Shown here one piece after another: positions 38,246 to 49,690 of a DNA stretch of 60,616 bases; position 1 is the stretch's first letter, and each line of letters starts with the position of its first letter. Below the pieces are notes generated by a model, which saw nothing but the letters and a program-made list of their open reading frames with translations, made no database searches and had not been told where the DNA came from. A program made the translations under genes and the position numbers. The stretch lies in the NCBI GenBank assembly GCA_028456385.1, contig JALNQF010000251.1, forward strand, positions 1 to 60,616, written 5' to 3'. Source of the DNA: Ophiosphaerella korrae. Its lineage: Eukaryota; Ascomycota; Dothideomycetes; Pleosporales; Phaeosphaeriaceae.

Positions 38246-38689
38246 TATAATAGGTCTCCTATTATTAACTATAGTAACCCTTTTAGTATATTAAGAGATT
38301 AGAAGATAATAATAAAAGCTTATATTATAATTAGTAATAACTATAAATAATAGTTAATTTATATATACAATATTAAGTATTAGCGTTCTAGGTTAGAGAT
38401 TATATTACTAATACTATCCTAATAATATAAATTTCTATTAACTATATACTTATACTCTCTTAGTAACTTTATAACTTTATATTTACTAAGATTATAAATT
38501 TATAAATTTATTACGTGTCTACTTTATAACTTTATATTTACTAAGATTATAAATTTATAAATTTATTCTATATCTTTATTATAGTTACTTTCCTAATTAA
38601 GTTTATTTCTCTATAGGTTATATACGTTGTTATCTTCTATAGTAGGGCTAATTAGCTTTATCTAGTTTTTTCTTATTATAGTTGTAATA
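38246..38689 (-). repeat. 5' LTR of element D with a 55-bp tandem duplication
   Basis: The 444-bp LTR contains the block actttataactttatattt twice, starting at 38466 and 38521. That accounts exactly for its 55-bp excess over the 3' LTR. Confidence 0.9.
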
Positions 38690-38861
38690 TATAATCTAAT
38701 ATAGTAAGCTCTAATCTTTTCTTTTTTCTTCTAAGATTAATTAATTTACTAATTACTACTAGTAAGAGACTTCTAGGATTTATACTAATTAATATTTCTT
38801 TTCCTATTAATATTATAAGTAGCTTATCTTTAGCTTCTAATCTTTTATCTCTAACTTTTAT

Positions 38862-39290
38862 TATAATAAGTTACCTATTATTAACTACAAGTAACTACTA
38901 TAAGGAAGTATTAGTAGATTAAAAGTTAATAACAAAAGCTTATATTATAATTAAGTAATAGGCTATAAATATTAGAATAATTCTTATAATATTAATATAT
39001 TATCGCTTGTAGTTAATAATTAAGTTACTAATACTATCCTAATAATATATATTACTACTAATTATATATCTTTACTAATCTATTTATATAACCTTATAGA
39101 TTATCCTAATCTATTATATATATCTATAGAATACTTTAATCTATTATATATATTTATAGATTACTACTATATATTTAGGTTATAGTTAGATTCTTAATCT
39201 AAGTTATTACTTTACTTATTTTATACTTTATTAGCGCTTAAGTTAAAACTAATTAGTTCTATCTTAATTGCTCTTGTTATACTTATAATA
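38862..39290 (-). repeat. 3' LTR of element E
   Basis: The 429-bp LTR begins tataataagttacc and ends acttataata in plus-strand reading. It is followed by the pyrimidine complement of the polypurine tract (ctattctttctttt). Confidence 0.9.
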
Positions 39291-41601
39291 CTATTCTTTC
39301 TTTTTAGTAAGATTTTATTTTTTTATCTTATAGCTAAAGTTATTAATTTAGTTTCTTTATTAATATTAAGTTCTTTATCTTCTTTCTCTATACTTACTAA
39401 GTTTACTCTTTACTATCTTTAATTAGTAGATTATATATTACGTTATAGTATTATAATAGTTTTTACTTTTATTATAAGTTTTTAAACTTTTAATTAGTTT
39501 ATTTTTTATTAAAGTATAGTAAGGCTTATAAAGTATATATTTATCCTAATACTTATTTATTTTATAATCTTTCTAAAGTATCTCTAGTAAAATATAAGTT
39601 AATAATACTTATTTATATATCTATACTTATCTATAATAAAAGAGCTCTTAACTATACTTAAGAAAAACTATCTATATAGATTATAGGAGCTAAAAAGGAC
39701 TATAATTAGATTCTAAGTATATAAGTAAAATATTATACTTATTTAGTTTATCTTTATAAGATAAAGACCTTAAATAATATAAAGTCTATTAAGTAAGCTA
39801 CTTTCTTAGAGTCTAAGCTTAACTTTAAAACTTTTATAGAGGCTACTCTACTTATATTAGTTACTTCTAATATTTTTCTATCTACTAGTATTATTATAGA
39901 CTTTCTTAGTTTACTATAAGGTATTCTAGAAGGTTTTAAATTTAGAACTCTTTTAGTTTTATAAAGTAGTTAAAGTTATCTTCTAGTTCTTATATATCTT
40001 TTTATAGTTACCCTTTTTTATTTATACTTATCTATTTTACTAAGTAGTAATTCTTTCTATTATAGAATTAATATTATAGGATTTTTTTAACTTTTTAATC
40101 TTTTTATTCTCTATATATATCTACTTTATATACTAGTAGTTTTACTTCTTATAGTACTTTTTCTAGTAGTACTACGTAGAATATTAGGTATATCCTTATC
40201 TTATCTAGTAGTTTTAACTTAAATATAACTAGTGTAATTTCTTTTTTTACTTTATATAGTTTTATCTTAATTTAATCTAGCTTTAAACTTTATTATTTAC
40301 TTTTAATATTTCTTAATATTAACTATACTTTTTCCTTTTCTTTAAATTAGAGTCTCTTTTAATATTTCTTATTATAGTATTTTACTATTTAATCTAATAG
40401 GAATTCTACGTCTTATTATAGTTAATTATATATTTCTTTTATTTTATTAGTAAAGTTTTTTCTTCTTAGAAACTATAATACTTTAAATCTTAGTATCTAG
40501 TATATATTAAGGTTAAATCTATAATTCGCGAAAAAAAGTAATACTTTTATTACTACGTTTTTTACACTATTATATTCTAATTATACTATAAGTAGTAATT
40601 ATACCTAATTATTTTAGTTATAATTAAGATAGTATCTTAAGTATTACTCTACTATCTAATTTATTTATTCTAATTATCTATCTATATATAGATAGTATAC
40701 TATTAATATTTAATATATAATTCCTAATACTACTATTATTATTCTCTATAGTTTTTATATAAATCTTATATTTCTATCTATAATAATTTTATCTAGTATA
40801 CTATACTAGCTAATTATAGTCTTTAAGACTTAGTATATAGTAACTTCTATCTTACTTTTCTCTTTATATAGTCTAAAGTATATATACTTTATAAGATTAT
40901 TAACTATTATTAGGATTCTATTATATTTAACTCTTAATATTAAATCTTTTAGCTTAAGTAACTTAGTAATAAAGTCTATTATAATAACTCCTTAGAGTTA
41001 TTCTAGTATTTTAACTAGTTATAGTATTCTATATAGTACGTATCTTTTATACTTATTTCTATAATATTTAGTATAGTCTCTTAGTACTTCTATTACTAGT
41101 TATCTTACTCTTAAGATATAGTAATCTCTTAGAAGCCTATCTAATATTTTATTAATACTTTAGTATCTATATACTAGTAGTTTATAAAACTATCTTATAA
41201 ATAATTTTTATATTTTACTTAGAATATATATTCTTTTATATACTTTTATATATCTTTTTTATATTTTTATATTTTTTAACTTTTTAGAAGCTTTTTATAT
41301 TTCTTTTTAAATCTATTTATTTAGCTTACTACTTTTTCTCTTAAGTATTATAGCTATTCTAAGTATATTTAGAATTAAATATTCGTTTTTATTCTTAACT
41401 AGAACTATACTTATAGTATTTACTTTTTTTTATAAGTTTAGTCTTTTACTTAAAGTATATATAACCTAATTATCTTTAATTTTAGTATATATTATTTTAA
41501 TATTAGATATTAATAAGTATTTCTACTATCTTATATAATATTATAATAAGTTTTTATTTATTATAAATCTTATAAGATTCTTATAGTCTATATAAACTAT
41601 T
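39291..41601 (-). pseudogene. pol of element E, piece 1 (chromodomain and integrase side)
   Basis: This is reverse-strand pol, colinear with 32121-34430 of element D. It starts with the 3' untranslated part and the chromodomain-like segment (about 39920-40110), then integrase. It breaks at the TSD ctatt (41597-41601) of Copia element F and resumes at 48341. Confidence 0.75.
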
Positions 41602-41766
41602 TATTACAAGATATAAGCTTAGGAATAAGTAAAAGATAATTATTAATTAAAGAGCTATCTAAGCTAGGCTACTTATATATAGTAGAGTAGCTTAAATAGC
41701 TTATATAGCTTACTTACTACTATAGGCTTACTTAAATTATATAGAGCAAAGCTCTAACTTATAATA
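41602..41766 (-). repeat. 3' LTR of Copia F
   Basis: The 165-bp LTR begins tattacaagatataagc. It is the same length as the other LTR but has more C->T and G->A changes. Confidence 0.92.
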
Positions 41767-42097
41767 TACTCTCTAAGTAAGCTACGCAGTAGAGCTATTT
41801 AATAAGTTTTGTAGTAGTTATCTAAACTTAGTTAAAAATACTTTTACCTATAATTCTATTTATTTTAGGCTTATGCGTAGGTACTAAGCGCTCGTACGCT
41901 ACGCGTAGTATATTTAGAGTTTTCTTAGCCTTATAAACTCTTTAGTAACTATTATTATAGCTATTGTAAGTTACTATTTTTAAAGCTTTTAAAGCTTACT
42001 TTTTATATTAGTAATTATTACACTAACTTGTTCTTATAGAGTAAAGCTAAGAAAGCTACTTACGCTTATATATCTTGCTCTTATACTACCTCTAAAG

Positions 42098-42099
<2 letters not shown>

Positions 42100-42138
<39 letters not shown>
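42100..42138. repeat. Microsatellite (ACT)13
   Basis: There are thirteen uninterrupted ACT units in the decayed plus-strand ORF, where they would encode poly-Thr. Such perfect repeats are unusual in RIP-mutated DNA, but ACT contains no CpA or TpG target. Confidence 0.95.
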
Positions 42139-42139
<1 letters not shown>

Positions 42140-42208
42140 AGAAGAAGAAAAAGTATACTAAAAAGACTCTAGTACTATAAACGCCTTTACTCTTACTCTC
42201 TTATACTT

Positions 42209-42322
42209 CCTCTCTTAAAGGAGTTATAGGTACTCTCTATAAGGAGCTCTACTTCTACTACGCTTATAGCGTGTTAGTAGGCTACTCTAATAGGAGCTAC
42301 TATAACTCCTTTAAAGAGAGAG
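42209..42322. repeat. Inverted repeat (20-bp arms, about 70-bp loop)
   Basis: Arm 1, ctctcttaaaggagttatag, ends at 42229. Arm 2 at 42300-42322 is its reverse complement with one extra T. It could form a stem-loop within the 3' part of Copia F. Confidence 0.8.
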
Positions 42323-42899
42323 TTTAGCGTTATATACGCTATACTACTAGTAGCTATAGCTACGTTCTTATATAAGTTAATTTAAAAATTTTACTCTAGC
42401 TCTTTAATTTACTACTTTAAGAGCTACTCTAGCTCTTTATCTAATATTAGTTAACTAACTCGCATTATAGCCCTAAGATTACTCGCTACGCTACTATTAC
42501 TTTTGTTACTACCTAGGCCTATAAGGCTCTAGAGAGGGAGCTTAAGGCTCTCTAAAAGACTTTCTATATACTACTTAGTAAGGTTGTAGAGGAGACTCTA
42601 GGTCCTTAGACTCTTCTACTACTCTTACCTCTACTTCTACTTTAGCCTACGCTTATACCTACGCCTACTACTACTACTACTCTTACCTCTACCTATAATC
42701 TTACTACTACTACGCTTACTAACGCTACCTTTATAATAAGAGCTATTACTACTCTACTAGCTAGAAATACTTAAGCTAAAGAGGCTTTTACGTATTATCT
42801 ACGCGTAAGAGCGCTTCTTAATAAGTTTATTAATCTTATATTTTAAATAGATACTCTATTTTAAGCTTAGCTCTAAGCTTTAGCTCTACGCTTTAGCGC

Positions 42900-45800
42900 T
42901 TTAATTTAAAGACTTCTTTATAGCTCTATACTCTACTTTTATAATTTTTGTAACTTAAGCTTAGCTTATATATCTTTAAGGTTAAGGTAAGCTTTAAATC
43001 TCTTAAACTACTACTCTAAGAGGTGCTTAGTTAGGCTATCTACTAGTATCTTGCTCGTTAGTATATAAGAAACTTAAAATAAGCCTCTAGCGTACTCTTA
43101 TCTTAGCTATATATTCTATATATCTACGTAACGTAAGCGTATTATTACTCTCTTATTTTTACCTATAACAAGTCTAATTATTTACTAATTATTATAGAAA
43201 ATTATCTAAGTAGCTCCTAGGTCTAATATAAGCTCTTAAAAGAGCCTTTTTAGTACTATTACCTCTTTACTTACGTACTTAAGCGCAAGTAGCTTGGCTT
43301 TAGTAGTAGAAGTAGTTACTATAGCTTGTTACACTACCTTCTATATTACTACTCTACTAAAGAGTATTACAATATAGCTATAAGATAAGTAGTACGTTAC
43401 TAGATTGTTAGTAAACAACGTATCTCTATATATAAGCAGCTTAGTGTCTTACTACTTACTATCTTACTACTAGCTATCTTACTACTTACTATACTAGACT
43501 AATAGGTACTAAGTTCTATACAAGTAAACAATAACTTAGTTTACTACTTCGAGATACTTTTAGCTTAGATTTATAAGATATTAAGAGAGCTTAGTAGCTA
43601 TAAATACAACGTCTAGTTGCACTATTATTACTATATACAAGATAGATCCTACTTACTCCTAATAGTCCTTGATTTTACACTTTAAGGCCTCTCCTTTACT
43701 TAGCTATAGCTCCTCTACTAGTAATAGAGTTGCTAGAAAGCTTGTAGAGCTTATAAAATCGAACTTTTTCGCTATCTTATTAATATACTTATTGTAGACG
43801 AGCGTAATAGTCCTATCTAGCTAACTCTATATTACTCGTACGCCTAGGAACTAGCTTACTAGGCCTTTGTCTTCTATATTGTAGGCTTGTTTAATTCTCT
43901 TAACAATTTAGTAAGCTTCTAATTAGTAGATTTTATAATATATTACTAATATATTGTTAACGTAGAAGAGAAAGAGTATTTTACGCTCCTTATCGTAGAA
44001 TAAGTATAGCTCTTCTTTTAAGACTATAAGACTAGCTTATTTAAGCGTTCTTAAGAGCTCCTTATACTAAAGGAGTAGTAAGTCTTTAAGGCTATATAGC
44101 GCTTAATTAAGCTTAATACACTTACTAGCTACTTTAAACCTATCTAGGAGCTCGTAGATAACTACTAGTTAATAATCTCTATATACGTAGAGGAAAGCTC
44201 TAATAACGTTATACTAAGCTACTTCTAGGTTAAACTTAGCTGCAATCGCTATTGCGGTTCAAAACGAGCGCGCTACTAACGTAGTAGCGTAAGTTAATTA
44301 TATTAAATTAATTATTTAGAGGTCTCTACGTACTATAATCTAAGCTTTATACTTAAGAAAGTAGCTATCTTAGTTAAGTTTGTATGTAAAAACCTACTTT
44401 AGAGGTAGTAGCTAATCGCTTAATTACGAGCGCTCTATCTCCTCCTAGGTGCTAGCTACTAGTAGCGTATTAATCTCTTTCTAAGCTACTTATTTAAAGA
44501 GCTACCTATATAGGTACGTATATAAGTACTTCTAATTTTATAGTAGTAGTAAGAGCTTATTTTAATATAGATAAGCTTGTAGTTATAGCTTAAGCTAAGT
44601 AGCTACTATAATTATAGCGTTTACTATAGTAAGCTCTATATTTAGGTTATAGTCTATTAGTACTTGTAGGAGTAGCTTATCTAGTATACTACTCTATTTA
44701 CTCTACTTAGGTTTATATAATAATAAGTAAGCGCTTAAGCTTCTAGCGCTATTATCTAGCTTGTTATTTTAGAGTCTTTAGCTTAATTACGTTAGTGCTA
44801 GCTATTACTAGTATATACGCTACTAATAAGCTCTAACTATATTATTTAGAGCTATATAAGATACGGCTACTTAATAAAAGATAGTATCTACTTTATTTAG
44901 AGCTATAGAAGCTACAGCTACTTAAAGAGAAGTAGTTTAATAAGTAGTAGTTCGATTCGAACTCTTATTTATTAGCTACTCTAAGGCGCTCGCTTCTCTA
45001 GTTAATTATAATTCCTAAGAGCTTTTAGATACTTTGCTATATTAATTTCTATAATTAATATTAGCACCTATATACTAAACTCTTCTAGGTTTAAGTATTT
45101 ACTCTAGAGTTTAAAGGCTACTAAGCTTAAGTTACTCTATATAGATTCTATATAGTTTACTAGCTAAGCTTACTACTTATATAAGGTCTACTCCTTATTC
45201 TACTAAGATAGCTAGCTAGCTAGCCTAGCTTTTAGTATTACGTAGAGCTCTACCCCCTAGATTCTACTCTAGGTACTCGCCTTACTAGTAGCTTTCTAGG
45301 ATTTAAGCTACTTCGCGGAGCTAGTTATATATATTATCTTAGGTCTCTCTTACGTTACGTGTTACGTCTTTATATAATACGTTAACGAGTTTTTAAATCT
45401 CTAGCTTTAGGAGCTCTTAATAAGCTTTACTCCTCTTATTATAGAAGAGCTACTTATTAAACATTATATTACGCGTTATAATTACCTAATCTAATTCTAG
45501 GACCTATATCCTATATATATTAGATGCTCTATATCCTACTAGATATCTAATATAGCCCTAAGGGCTTATTTTAAAGCCTCTCTTGTTACGCCTAGCTACT
45601 TACTCCTTGTTAAGTAGATATGCGCAGTAGCTATAAGCATATACTCTACTCTAATCTAGCTAAAGGTCTACTATAGTAGCTCTTACTTACTTAAGCTAAT
45701 AGTATCTAAAGTACTATCTAAACTAGCTATTAAGTACTATATTAGGAGCTTGTATATTATAAGCGTAGCTTAGGCTTATATTATATAGCTATATAGCTAC

Positions 45801-48170
45801 CTCTACTATCTCTAGCTAGAGCCTTTCTAGTAGGTTAGCGCTTATCCTTATCTTAATTACTTTCGTTATTATTTCTTAACTAGCTCTCTTAGCTCTTCTA
45901 TTTAGCTTATACGTATATACTAGAGTGCTCTTAACTATAATCCTTTCTTATTTAGCCTAAATCTAGAAGCGCGTCTTACCTCTCTATAAGAGCGTTACTA
46001 CTTTATTATCTTACTAAAGTACGCACGTATAGAGCTTATAGTACGTTAGTAGTAGCTTTATAAAGCTTTTAAATACTTTTATTATCTCTTAGAGTATTTT
46101 ACCTTGTAATAGGTAGGTATAGAGCTTGCTACTATACTTGCACTTAAGTAGTATAGTCTAAACTTCTCTAAAGTAGCTAGTAAGTATATTAAATAGGTCT
46201 TACGCTACTCGCTAGTATAAGTATAAGGCTTTCTCTCTAGGCTACCTTAAGATAACTTACTTAGCGTAAGCTATTAAGCAATACTTGTACTTAATGCGCG
46301 CTATCCTATTAATACGTACGTTTCTTGCGCTTGTTACTAGCGCTCGTAGTACTTCTAGTCTAAGATAACTAGCTCTAGTATACTAGAGCTCTTCTAAGTT
46401 ACTTCTAGGTATTGTGCGCTATAAGTTAAGCTATTAATTAACTTAATTACCTTAAGTTACGCTTATAATAGTTAGATAAAACGTAATAGGCTTGTATTTA
46501 ATAAAAGTAAGATTATATTTACGTATTAGCGTCGCTAGTATAATACTCTCTACTAGCGTTCCTACTCTTAGAGTTGCGTTAAAACCTTAATACTAAGCTC
46601 TAGCTTACTATAATTAAGCTTTAGATACTATATTAATATAAAATCCTTTAACTACTACTACTTTATAAAGTATAAGATTTTCTATACGCTTACTATAAGC
46701 TCTATTTAGAGCGTTCTTAAGGACTTAAGTACTTTTACTAAGTATTAGAAACGCTTATATACTTACTTCTACGTAGCTTACGCCTTTTACTTTTATAAAA
46801 GAGCCTAGTTCTATAAGACTTATTAAGTTAACTAAGTAGAGAGTAGCTTTATTGTCGAGTATAGTACTCTTAGAGAGTAGGTAAGTGTTAAAATCTAGCG
46901 TTAAGTAGGCTCTAGGTACTAGCTTAATAAGTTTGCCTAAGTTAATAAGTATACCTAGGTCGATAAGTACTGCGTTTAGCTAGCCTAAGTAGACTAGAGC
47001 CTTTAATTTAACTAACTCTAAGCTAGCTTTAACTAGTTCCTATAAGGGACTAGCCTACTTTTAAGTTACTAAGGTTTTAACTACTATAAAGCGTAGCTTA
47101 TCTAAACAAGCCTATATTTTTGCTTTTCTATTATCGTCTATTTTAAATAGATTACTAGTAAGCGCTGCTTATACTTATCTATAATCTTATAGCTTCTAGT
47201 AGTAAGCTTAGCTATATAAGTAGTTGTATTTTAAGTTAGTACTTAAGCTTAAGCTTAGCTTAGATCTTCTAAATATTACAAATACGCTAGCTCCTTAATT
47301 AGTAGTTTAGAGTTTATACTCCTATAATAGAGCTAAGTAGATACTACTAATTTACTCTAGCGTAAGTACCTTTAAGCTAAGGACTAAGCTCTAGATTACT
47401 AATTAGCTTATTATCTAAGCCTAGTCTAGAGCTAGCTTTAGCGTTAACGCCTCTAAGAAATCTTATACTATAAGCTCGCCTATTACCTCTATAATATTGT
47501 ACGCGATTGCACGCTAATATAGGCGTAGCTACTTATTATACTAGAGCTCTAGTAATTATTATCTTTAGCGAGCCTTTTGTAGATAGGCTTAGTATTAAGC
47601 TTAGATAAGATTACTAGCGCTAGTATTAGATAGAGCTAGTAGGCTCTTTAGTATTTAGATAAGCTCTTATAATATAGCTTTGTTATTTGCGAGTAGAGTT
47701 ATCTTAGCTATTACTAGATAACTTAGATTAACTATAGCGTTTACTTAGGCACTTAGAGCTCTAAGGCGTACTATTCGCGATACCTAAGTATCTTTTATAG
47801 CCTAGTATTTCTCTATCGTAAGCTTATAAGTAGCTACCTCTTCTACTATTACTAAGCTCTTTAGTTTAGGTTAAACTAGTTTGTTAGCGTAGATATTAGG
47901 GACGTTATTAGCTTCTAAATTAACTAGCTACTAGATACTTAGCTTAAGAGTATTATAATAGAGTTATATAAACTATACTAGCTATTATAAGTACTTATTA
48001 AGTAGGGTAGTACCTTTATTAAGTAGAGTAATCTTACTATAAGATATTGTAAGCGTTTAAGTAATAGATAAGATAAGATAAGATAAGATAAGAGTATACT
48101 AAGCTCGCGATCTCTTACTACAGTACATAGGATAAAACTATTAAGTAATTTTTAGCGCTAGGCTTATAAC
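42900..48170 (-). pseudogene. gag-pol of Copia element F, RIP-degraded
   Basis: The minus-strand RT is clear. It reads AIAIAAKFNLEVA, then NVIRAFLYVYRDY, then ALYSLKDLLLL, then the catalytic block FYVNNILVIY (43942-43971; YVDD with G->A changes), then QAYNIEDKGLVS and FLGVRVI. RNase H lies at about 43000-43650, integrase at 45-46.5 kb, and Gag-like helical sequence at 47.3-48.1 kb. All interruptions are at Gln or Trp codons, so the ancestor was a normal single-frame Copia polyprotein. A GATAA microsatellite sits near the 5' LTR. Confidence 0.88.
48065..48094. repeat. GATAA microsatellite
   Basis: About six tandem agata/gataa units lie in the leader of Copia F, just inside its 5' LTR. They cause no obvious coding effect. 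Confidence 0.9.
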
Positions 48171-48335
48171 TGTTGCGAGATGTAAGCTTAGGAATAAGTA
48201 GGAGATAATTATTAATTAAAGAGCTATCTAAGCTAGGCTACTTATATATAGTAGAGTAGCTTAAATAGCTTATATAGCTTACTTACTACTACGGGCTTAC
48301 CTAAATCGTATAGAGCGAAGCTCTAACTTATAATA
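48171..48335 (-). repeat. 5' LTR of Copia F
   Basis: The 165-bp LTR keeps TGTTGCGAGATGTAAGC at its start and is less mutated than its partner at 41602-41766. Confidence 0.92.
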
Positions 48336-48340
48336 CTATT

Positions 48341-48935
48341 ATTTAATACTTTTCTCTTTATATATATACTTTCTATTACTTAAATACTTTATAGATTACT
48401 AGTATTTCTTTATTATAAATTAAGTAGTTAAGTTCTACTAGCTTTATTTTTTTAGAGAAGTATTTAACTAAGTATTTTTACTCTATAGCCTAGTCCTCTT
48501 ATATTAGTACTATTCTATAGACTAAGTTTAATATACCTATCTTTACTATTACTAATAACTTTAGGTTATATATTCTAATAATTAGGTTTTCTATAAATCT
48601 TTATTTAATCTAGTTAAATACTTTATTATATTTCTAAGTCTATTTAAATAGTATATTTTTCTTTATAAATTTTATTAATAGCTCTATTAACTTAAACTAT
48701 TTTATAATTAACTTTCTATAAAAGTTTACTAGCTTTTAAAATTACTATACTTTTTATAAGTTCTTTAGTATTAGCTATTTCTAGATTACTTTAATTTTAT
48801 TAGAGTTAATCTATATTTTTCTTAGTTTAATAATAAATATAAGGAAGTCTATTTCTTTAGTATAGAACTTATATTTCTTTATTTTAAGAAATAATTTATT
48901 TTCTACTAGTTTCTCTACTACTTTATATCTATATT
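48341..48935 (-). pseudogene. pol of element E, piece 2 (RNase H/RT side)
   Basis: This short stretch of reverse pol lies between Copia F and Copia G. It is colinear with about 34430-35030 of element D, the RNase H-to-RT segment. It ends with the TSD atatt (48931-48935) of Copia G. Confidence 0.75.
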
Positions 48936-49407
48936 TATTAGATAAGTTATATAATTAGATACTCGATATATAATTAGATACGTAATTATATATATAATCG
49001 ATAAGCTACTAACTTTACTATAGCTAAAAAGATTATAGCCTTAACTTTTATAAATAAAAGAATTAAATAAAGAATCTTATATATAAAGAGATAGACTACG
49101 TTAGTATAACTAATATAATAAAGAAACTAGTACCTTAATAGAAGAGGTATTAAGGATCTAGCTTACTACTATCTTAAGAGACCTAGCTAAAACTACTATA
49201 TTATAGATATATAGATAGAGTATAAGGCTAGAGATAGATAGTAAGATTAATCTACTTAGTTTATACCTAGTACTATTAAGTTATAAGTAATTAATCTAAA
49301 AAAGAGCTTTTCTAAAAGCCTTAGTATCTCTCTCTAATAAGGCTTTTATATAGCTATTATAAAAAAGCTATTTTATTAAACTACTATAATCTCTTTTAAA
49401 TCTAATA
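48936..49407 (+). repeat. 5' LTR of Copia G
   Basis: This 472-bp LTR pairs with 53629-54100 without length difference. Confidence 0.9.
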
Positions 49408-49506
49408 ATTAAGAGTTTTACTACCTTAACTAAGTTAAGTAAACTAGTATCTACTTATATTAACTTAAGTATTAAGCTAAGTATTAAGCTAAGTACTATA
49501 AAAAGT

Positions 49507-49690
49507 ATTAGTAAAAAGTACTAATCTTTTACTTTCTAGTAGTCTTACACGTATTAGTAAAAAGTACTATTCTTTTACCTTCTAGTAGCTCTATATATAT
49601 TAGTAAAAAGTACTATTCTTTTACTCTTTAGTAGTACTATAAGTATCTTTAAAAAGGGCGTAAATCTCCTACTCTCTAGTAGCTCTCTAA
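49507..49690. repeat. 46-bp tandem repeat (four copies) in the leader of Copia G
   Basis: Units start at 49507, 49553, 49599 and 49645, each beginning attagtaaaaagtacta (the fourth is diverged) and containing a ctagtag block. They lie about 100 bp inside the 5' LTR. Confidence 0.9.

Larger units (their letters stand above)
31732..38689 (-). mobile_element. Full-length chromodomain Gypsy retrotransposon D (6.96 kb, reverse)
   Basis: This is a complete minus-strand element of the A/E family. Its 3' LTR is 31732-32120 (389 bp) and its 5' LTR is 38246-38689 (444 bp). Between them pol is on the left and gag on the right, as expected for reverse orientation. Flanks are tataa at 31727-31731 and 38690-38694, a perfect TSD. 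The polypurine tract (aaaagaggagatag on the minus strand) is adjacent to 32120. It is the only family member here without a nested insertion, but it is heavily RIP-mutated. Confidence 0.9.
41990..42880 (+). pseudogene. Antisense-oriented decayed ORF inside Copia F
   Basis: On the plus strand, opposite to the Copia genes, one frame can be followed for about 290 codons with stops only where Gln or Trp are plausible. It has a run of 13 Thr codons (ACT, 42100-42138), then a Lys-rich stretch KKKKKYTKKT, a segment SLKGVIGTLYKELYF, then YKALERELKAL (about 42511-42545) and an Ala/Thr/Pro-rich part. It ends near LLNKFINLIF at about 42850. I recognise no family. It could be a captured host gene fragment or a lineage-specific extra ORF. 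Low-complexity sequence weakens the case. Confidence 0.45.
41602..48335 (-). mobile_element. Copia retrotransposon F (6.7 kb, reverse), less RIP-mutated
   Basis: It has two 165-bp LTRs (41602-41766 and 48171-48335). The right one starts TGTTGCGAGATG with an intact TG. TSDs are ctatt at 41597-41601 and 48336-48340. On the minus strand the order is gag (about 47.3-48.1 kb), integrase, RT, RNase H, as in Ty1/Copia. It keeps much more G and C than the Gypsy elements, so it is a late arrival. About 1.2 kb between RNase H and the 3' LTR carries a plus-strand reading frame. Confidence 0.92.

Noticed and set aside
48060..48100. GATAA array and other tandem repeats as CRISPR or telomere sequence
   Set aside because: There are no spacers between the repeats, the unit is not a telomere repeat, and the array sits inside a Copia leader.
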